This document shows, piece by piece, positions 57,727-64,000 of a stretch of DNA of 64,000 nt (positions are counted from its first letter, which is position 1; the number at the start of each line of letters is the position of its first letter). The notes beneath the pieces are model-generated. The model was not told the DNA's origin. It saw nothing but the letters and a program-made list of their open reading frames with translations, and ran no database searches. Source of the stretch: Theodoxus fluviatilis (lineage: Eukaryota > Mollusca > Gastropoda > Cycloneritida > Neritidae); contig JAWQFJ010001812.1 in the NCBI GenBank assembly GCA_034096865.1, positions 296,501 through 360,500 of the forward strand, given 5' to 3'. The position numbers were made by a program, and so were the translations under genes.

Positions 57727-59854
57727 AAGTTACTGAGTTTTCGAGGACTCCAGAACACACTGCATTGTTTCCAGTGCAATATGATCATCTGAGATGACAA
57801 GTGTCTCTTATTTGGAAAATGTTAGTAAAGGGATAGGTGGTGACCAGCAAGTCCAGGGTATTATTTCATGATCTTTTTTGTGGCCCAGAAAAGGGCCGTT
57901 TGGAGTGTGGCGAGCTTTGGGAGGAGTCTCCTTCATTAGGCTAAAGATGAGAGAGGCTGGTGGTAGTTGCCTTGGAAATCCGAACTGCTTGGTGCGTGAG
58001 TGATAGAGACTCCCTTGGAGCAAGCACATGTGCCCTTGTGGTACTTTCCTGTTAGTGATGTAGGCCTACTGGAAGCAACAGGGCTCTTATCAGCGTCGAA
58101 ATAAAGCCAGTCTCTTTTTTTTCCATCATCATGGAAATGCCATATGTTTTGAAACTTAACTACATCTTTTCCCCTCATACTCCTTGTCTTTTTTCTTCTT
58201 TTCTTCGTCGCTTCGTTTCTGTCTTTTTTCTGGCTGTGGTTTATTCGTGTGCACGACAAACATGGCGTTGCAGTTGCAACTAAATTTCGATGTTGAGAGT
58301 GAAACTACATTATCTCTATGGTGCTCATCAGTAGTATTAGATGACGCGGTGACCTCACGCACGCGTGGTTTAGTGGCCTCTTTGTTTCATACATTTCCGC
58401 TCTGAAATAGGCGCTCTTTGTAGACAGTCCTAAAGTTTCCCCACAGCTCGTTTTTGGCGTATGTAAAGTATGTCTATTTGTACTTTTCCTGTTGTATTTA
58501 CTTTTTCGGCAGATTTTTCCATTTTGTTGAAAATTATCTCTGATGATGATATGTGTCGCAATGGAGACTGAGAAATTTTTTATGCAAATGTGATTTTTTT
58601 TTCTTGCCGATTCGCGAAAATCTACCCATTTTCTGGTAAAACAAATCGAAAGTATACATGTTAAAGCATTAATTATACTTACAATTTTAATCATATTAAC
58701 TTTGTGTTCTTACTTGTGTTTGTTAGAAGATGCAGTAAATGGCCAGAAGTAAGCCGCAGTGTGAAACAGTTCTGTCTCAAGGTTGGTCACTGAAGATAAA
58801 TTGCGGACAGACCAGAACTCAAAGTCTATGCATGACGGATATCCATGTAAAGCAGAATTTCCTCTTTTCAGATGTATTTTTTACATTGATACTAATTACA
58901 AAGAGGAGTAGAGGAAGGTTGTATAAAAACCAGAGGTACGGGGGTTGTCCCCTTGCTAGGCGACACGAAGCGTTACTCATGATGCAAATGCTATTTTGAG
59001 TTTGCCTGACATGCATCTGACCCGGACATCATAATTATAGCCGCTTGCGTGAACTAAACAGCCAGGCGCGCGTTGCCAATGCTGGGTACCCTCCTCGAGG
59101 GCAAGCCGAGAGAGGGAGGCAAGCATTGAAAGACGTCTAAGAAACAGTCAAGAGATACCTCCGGACTGCGGTATTAAGTCGCTCTATGCAATTTTACTTG
59201 CCTCGGGCTAGTGGGTTTGAACACACTTGTCATACAAAAAACGTGTCTAAACATTGAGTGTGCGTCAATCTAAGAATAGTTCTGGAAAACTCTACAAGTG
59301 ACATTGGATCATCACAGTGCGTTCGTCGATCTACAACTAGACCGCTTCTTGTAATTTCAATCAACTGGGGATTTCCCGATCTGTCCGTAGATCAACGTCC
59401 GTTGTTTTTGGACACACGTTTTTTGTAACAAAAATCATCCCCTGTATTAATTGATATAAGGAAATTAGTCCGTTGATATGAATAGACCTAGGAAATCTCT
59501 GTGATCTAATTGTAGAAAGGCGCAACAAACTTTTGGCACGAAAATGACACTAGATCTATTAATATTGTCCAATGAAAGTAGCGACGAACACTGTTTAGTT
59601 ACACGTTTTTTGTTGCGACAGCACCTGCTCATGGATAAGCTGATACAGGAAACCAGAAGCGCTAATATGGCATTTTAACTATGACCTGTTGGGCAGGGAG
59701 TTAGGAAGATGCTGATTTGAAATGGATGAATTGGCAACTTTTCAATGACGCCATTTAAATATTTTCTTTGTATATTTGTGAACTGCTTTGCTCTCCGGCA
59801 CATATGTGACAGTTGTGCCATCAATGGCTCATCTTTCCCTGCCTTCCTGTGCAG

Positions 59855-60105
59855 CGCCTCTACACATCCAGCGACTACTCCGACATCATCGACTTGTCCA
59901 CGACATGGAACCCCACACACCGGCCCTACCCCAATCCCGTCATCCCCCACAAGCCCTACACAGACCGACCTCCTGCCAGTAACAACCCAGGGCCTGTGAA
60001 GGAGAGCGACAGTCCCAACAAACTCATGCTGATTGTGGCCCCTGCCTGTGCCGGTCTGGTAGTCCTCATCCTCATCTGCGCCCTTGTCGGCTACTGCTTT
60101 TTCAG
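59855..60105 (+). CDS. Lar: LAR exon: stalk and transmembrane helix
   Basis: Phase 0 in, phase 2 out. RLYTSSDYSDIIDLS matches the KMYATSPYSDPVVS segment of PTPRD. A Pro/Thr/Asn-rich stalk follows. Then comes the single membrane span LMLIVAPACAGLVVLILICA, continuing LVGYCFF, with RKKSKTK just after it (start of the next exon) as stop-transfer. Topology: N-terminus outside, phosphatase inside. Confidence 0.96.
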
Positions 60106-60917
60106 GTGAGGAAGTAGGGATGAAGCACCCAGTTTTTAGAAAACTGTTTCTATTCAGTGAGCAATGTTTAAACTGTCAAATGTCATCATCTTAGTAATTT
60201 TGAGATAAGAGAGAGAGACAGAGATAAGGCAACAAAGAACTGATGTGTGTAATTACCATAGAATTGAGATCCCTTCCACTGATGGGCCACACTAGTGGAC
60301 TCTTCCTAGGAAAGGGGTACCAACTCCCCTCTGCTAGCGGTCCATCAAATCTGATTGGCCGCACTTTTGCATTGGTGTTTATGCCCGAAACAGAGCTGAA
60401 TCGCCTAGATTGCTCCAAATTGTGATATTCATTGTAACCCAATTCAGCTGAAAGTGTGCATTGTGTACGCCAGTTTGTCAATTATTTACCCTTTAATGTC
60501 ATTTTGTGGGCTGAATAACTGTCCAAGATTGCACATGTGAGCTAGTGAGCATGTAATAATTTGGTTGTCATGCTGTGTGGGAGTCACTGCAAATTAAACA
60601 TCCAACATCACACCCCTTTCCTTGGACAAGTCCACTAGTGTGGCCCGTCAGTGGAAGGAATTCCTTCAACTGTAATTATCATGATTTATATTTTTTTTGG
60701 TGAGGACTTTGATAAATCTACAGCTCTATCAAACTAAATATATCCAACCTGAAACAAATATCACTGCTAGTCAGTGTGCATCAATTATTGAAAATGTTCA
60801 ACTTTACCACTCAAGTTCAAAATTTTTTTAAGCTTGCTTGAGGGTCAGAAACCAAGCACATGTTGAAATTTGTGTTGTGGCTGACTGACTGCATGAGTGT
60901 GTGTGGTGTGTCTGCAG
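60106..60917 (+). other. Lar: Intron after the transmembrane exon
   Basis: 812 bp, half of which is the inverted-repeat MITE at 60260-60672; the rest is AT-rich with nothing recognised. Confidence 0.92.
60260..60672. mobile_element. hAT-like MITE with long terminal inverted repeats
   Basis: Both ends carry the block CCTTCCACTGAYGGGCCACA, continuing CTAGTGGACT and then AGGAAAGGGGT, facing each other (60268 onward and the complement up to about 60659). The arms match for some 65 bp with few differences. TAATTACCAT (60250-60259) and TAATTATCAT (60673-60682) flank the element as a slightly diverged target duplication. The right end reads CAGTTGAAGG inward. Short duplication and a CAG-type end suggest the hAT superfamily (inferred). 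No coding capacity. Confidence 0.78.
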
Positions 60918-61033
60918 GAAGAAGTCCAAGACAAAGGGTGAGATGCTGGAGCCCGAGACCAAGCTTGTGGTGGACCCCAATCCCTACCTCATGGACCCTG
61001 TGGAGATGCGCCGCCAGCACTACCAGACTCCAG
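60918..61033 (+). CDS. Lar: LAR exon: cytoplasmic juxtamembrane segment
   Basis: Encodes (R)KKSKTKGEMLEPETKLVVDPNPYLMDPVEMRRQHYQTP(A). DPVEMRRQHYQTP is the conserved LAR motif DPVEMRRLNYQTPG. Phase 2 in, phase 1 out at CCAG|GTATGC; (CT)n starts ten bases after the donor. Confidence 0.96.
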
Positions 61034-61040
61034 GTATGCA

Positions 61041-61123
<83 letters not shown>

Positions 61124-61559
61124 GACCACCATTACCTAAAACTTTTCCCCACTCTATATCTCTTAGGTTTAGGTTGCAGGCACTGCCATCAATGTGAAGT
61201 ACATGTTCTTTGGGAATGACAATATGAAATACAAAATGAAATGTGAGGATATGAATGATACAAAAGTATAATGCCTTGCAACATTATTGGTAGTGAAGAC
61301 ACTATGTAATTATTGTGTTCTGATAAAAGTACTATAATTACTAGGAATGCTTTAGTTACCTTCACACACACTCAACGAGTTCGTGCTCCTTGTCTTGATT
61401 CCCTCAATGTGTGAATTCCATCCCACCTCAACAACAAAAAAGCATGTGATAGCAGCAATCAGTATGCAGTGTATCATGTCTTTTTTAATTGTATTGCATT
61501 GTAATGTGTCTTGTTGTGTTGTAATTATTGAAACTCTTTTCCACGTCTTCCCTGTGCAG
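61034..61559 (+). other. Lar: Intron before the first phosphatase exon
   Basis: Starts with a (CT)n tract (61044-61121); the rest is AT-rich with nothing recognised. Confidence 0.92.
61044..61121. repeat. (CT)n microsatellite
   Basis: A CT tract of about 78 bp interrupted by GTCTTT, beginning ten bases downstream of a 5' splice site. Confidence 0.96.
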
Positions 61560-61858
61560 CCATGATCAGCCATCCACCCATTCCTATGGAGCGGCTGCAC
61601 GAGCACATAGAGAACCTGAAGATGAATGACAACCACAAGTTCTCCATGGAGTACGAGTCCATCGAGCCAGGCCAGCAGTTCACCTGGGACAACTCCAACC
61701 TGGAGGTGAACAAGCCCAAGAACCGCTACGCCAACGTCATCGCCTACGACCACTCCCGCGTCATCCTGCAGCCCATTGACGGCGTGCCTGGCTCCGACTA
61801 CATCAACGCCAACTACATGGACGGCTACCGCAAGCAGAACGCCTACATTGCCACGCAG
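61560..61858 (+). CDS. Lar: LAR exon: wedge and N-terminal part of phosphatase D1
   Basis: Encodes (A)[20 protein letters not shown], then [61 protein letters not shown] (blocks). The HPPIP...LHEHIENLK stretch is the helical wedge, KNRY the substrate-recognition loop, and DYINANY a standard PTP motif. Very close to human PTPRD/F over its whole length. Phase 1 in, phase 0 out at CAG|GTATGG. Confidence 0.98.
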
Positions 61859-62414
61859 GTATGGAGTGGGGTCAGAGTGGGGTCGAACTGCAATGTGGAT
61901 GTGTTTACCTACTGGAATGCACAGGCATGCAGTTCCAGGTTTTTGTCTCGGTTAGAAGTTTGTGTTTTGTGCTACGTGAGAGTAGTGGAGCTTTGAATAC
62001 CAAGGAATTCTTGTTTTCATTTGTGGGGTTGGTACTGGGGGTGGGGTCCCAAGTGATATTTTCCTTGCTTAGGGTTAGGCTTTATTTATTTATTTATGTA
62101 TTTGTTTATTTATTTGTTTGTTTATTCATTTATTTATGTATTTGTTTGTTTTTTGGTCTCTCAATAGTAATTAGTATTGAATGAGAGTTTTTTTACAAAT
62201 ATATATTTTATTTAGAAGCAAGCTTGTGCGTCATGAGTTCTCTCAAGCAGGTAGGATGGGTGGGTGGGTAGGAACCACAGTGGCTGGAAGCAGTTTTTGG
62301 TTGTATGTGCCTCTGCACTTTCTCCTTTCAGTGAAGAGGACTGAATGATAATCTTTGTGTCAGCAACAAGCAGTTGTCCTTTCATTCCCTAACCCCTGCC
62401 AAACTCTGATGCAG
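61859..62414 (+). other. Lar: Intron within phosphatase D1
   Basis: 556 bp with a (TTTA/TTTG)n tract at 62082-62155; otherwise nothing recognised. Confidence 0.92.
62082..62155. repeat. (TTTA)n / (TTTG)n tetranucleotide tract
   Basis: Mixed TTTA and TTTG units with a few variants. Confidence 0.88.
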
Positions 62415-62513
62415 GGCCCACTGCCGGAGACGTTTGGCGACTTCTGGCGCATGGTGTGGGAGCAGCGCTCGGCCACCATCGTCATGATGACCAAGCTGGA
62501 GGAGCGATCCAGG
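62415..62513 (+). CDS. Lar: LAR exon: phosphatase D1, second segment
   Basis: 99 nt, phase 0 on both sides: [20 protein letters not shown], then [24 protein letters not shown] and [10 protein letters not shown] are conserved classical PTP motifs. The next family residues (VKCDQYWP, then WPDHGVP and HCSAG) are not found before the window ends, so the gene continues downstream. Confidence 0.97.
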
Positions 62514-63289
62514 GTGAGTGACAGTCATCTTTGTGCTGTGGTCCTGATCAATAATCCTTGTGTGTTGTGGACCTGATCAGTCCTTATATGCTGTTGTCCT
62601 GACCAATCCTTGTGTATTGGCATTTTTTTAGGAAGGAGGATGTTGATGACTCTTATAGTTTAGATGCATAGTACTAGTAACTGTTTGAGGCCACATCAAG
62701 GGCAAGATGATTTATATTTGTTACAAGGAAAACTACATACATTGAATTACTTTGAGGTTTGCTGTCTGTGTTATCAATGTGATTCAACACACATGTTGAC
62801 TTTTTCTGTGCTTGAGTATTCTAGTTTCAGCTTACTTAATGACTTTTAATTCTCAATTCATGAGATATCCTGATATTAAAAGTGCAGACCATGTCTAAAA
62901 CTCTTGCTAGAAGCATTAGCGTGGGATGTATAAAGGTATGTATAAATGTGACCCTGCACCACCAAATCAGTCTTAAGGTAGATTTTGAAGTTTTTTAGAT
63001 TATTACATTTCCAAAAACAACAATGTTTGCTGATTATTTTGATACCAGAATGATTGTCATAGCTCAAAAATTGTAGAAGTTATGGTGGTTTGAAGTCAAC
63101 ACCTCCATCGCAAGCCTTTAAGAGAAAACAGACTTAAAAGTTTGTGTACACTGTCCCACAATTTCTCCTTAGCAACAGGGTCTTATAATTACCCAATCTT
63201 CTTGATTTTTTGCCAAAAGTTTGGGAAGGCATCTCTGCACATTTTAATCCATAAATATAATGATGTGTTGATTTTAAGTGATCATGCAT

Positions 63290-63292
63290 CCC

Positions 63293-63323
<31 letters not shown>

Positions 63324-63339
63324 AAAAAAAAAAAAAAAA
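63290..63339. repeat. C homopolymer directly joined to an A homopolymer
   Basis: About 24 C followed at once by about 26 A, then (CAAA)n. Confidence 0.9.
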
Positions 63340-63486
63340 TCAAACAAACAAACAAAAAACAATGACAACAGGGGTGAACGTCACACAATGGCTAAAAGGT
63401 ACTAACTCAATACTTCGAATTTGGCAAATTATGTGGTTAAAAATGTATATAGCAAAGTCTCCTGCAAGTATTCTTGATGTCCTGTA

Positions 63487-63538
63487 CCCCCCACCCCCCA
63501 CCCCCACCCCCCCACCCCACCCCCCCACCCCCCCTCCC
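63487..63538. repeat. (CCCCCAC)n C-rich tract
   Basis: Short runs of C separated by single A over about 50 bp; the other strand is a G-run series with quadruplex potential. Confidence 0.9.
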
Positions 63539-64000
63539 TGAAAAAAAAGTATCTTGTTATTTTTTTACTCTGAAACACTATCTAAAATGTAGGTGTAGGT
63601 AAAATAAGTTTGTATTCCAAATGAATAAGTCTGGCATAATAGGAGAGGACAGCAAGGAAACATACACAAGTCGACAAGAAAGGAGAGATGCTAACCTTGG
63701 AAAAAGGAGGAAAAAAGTCAGAATGTTACTGTCTGAACACATCAATTTATTTAACAATCAACCTCAATACAGTTTTTGACTGTGCCTCAAATTGGTAATC
63801 TTACAGCATACATATCTATGGTCAGAACATACACAGCATGGGTCCATTTCTCATGCAGGATGATAGAATAGCAAGACTCATCCATTCTTTAGCATCTACA
63901 ACAAACAAAACAATAAGATAAAGACACATAAAACTCAGGGAACTGCATTTTATGGTAAATTTTAGCTAAAATGATGACCAAGTACCAGTACCAAAGAGTT

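Larger units (their letters stand above)
62514..64000 (+). other. Lar: Intron within phosphatase D1, continuing past the window
   Basis: AT-rich sequence with a C run joined to an A run (63290-63339) and a C-rich CCCCCAC tract (63487-63538). No further D1 exon is present. Confidence 0.92.

Noticed and set aside
62930..63145. Possible dispersed repeat beginning GTGACCCTGCACCACCAAAT
   Set aside because: Feels like a repeat family but no terminal structure, duplication or second copy in the window supports it.

Overview
This is a eukaryotic (metazoan) genomic window holding most of one large gene on the + strand, a LAR-type (type IIa) receptor protein tyrosine phosphatase, orthologous to Drosophila Lar and vertebrate PTPRF/PTPRD/PTPRS. 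Twenty exons with GT-AG borders can be joined without a frame break from 2211 to 62513. They give about 1,272 codons: nine fibronectin type III (FN3) domains, a membrane-proximal extracellular region, one transmembrane helix, the juxtamembrane segment and the first part of the membrane-proximal phosphatase domain (D1). The Ig domains would lie upstream of the window. The rest of D1, including the catalytic Cys loop, and D2 would lie downstream. Introns between FN3 domains are phase 1 and introns inside an FN3 domain are phase 0, so each FN3 unit is a symmetric module.

The organism looks like a lophotrochozoan, most likely a marine gastropod mollusc. The reasons are a nine-FN3 LAR rather than the eight-FN3 vertebrate form, introns with many very long (CT)n, (CA)n and G/C homopolymer tracts, and retroposon and repeat families that look molluscan. 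This is inference from memory of family features; no species can be named from the sequence.

Layout: 1-2210 is upstream intron or an internal promoter region, with an RFX-like X-box, two CCAAT boxes and a leader-like open frame. 2211-2501 is FN3-1. 2502-31076 is a giant intron of about 28.6 kb made of microsatellites, minisatellites, a SINE-like repeat and an inverted-repeat element. 31077-40767 carries FN3-2 and FN3-3, with an intron that holds two frame-preserving microexon candidates of 27 and 12 nt. 42621-56798 carries FN3-4 to FN3-9 and the membrane-proximal region, with a LINE fragment, an AGGTCA-rich element and a complete-looking SINE in the introns. 59855-62513 carries the transmembrane, juxtamembrane and D1 exons, with a short hAT-like MITE between them. 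62514-64000 is intron.

No tRNA, rRNA, CRISPR array or second cellular gene could be supported. Most other long open frames are translations of simple repeats. The points most worth checking are the microexon candidates, the possible internal promoter giving an Ig-less receptor, the LINE/SINE pair sharing a 3' hairpin tail, and the long CU tracts just downstream of several 5' splice sites.
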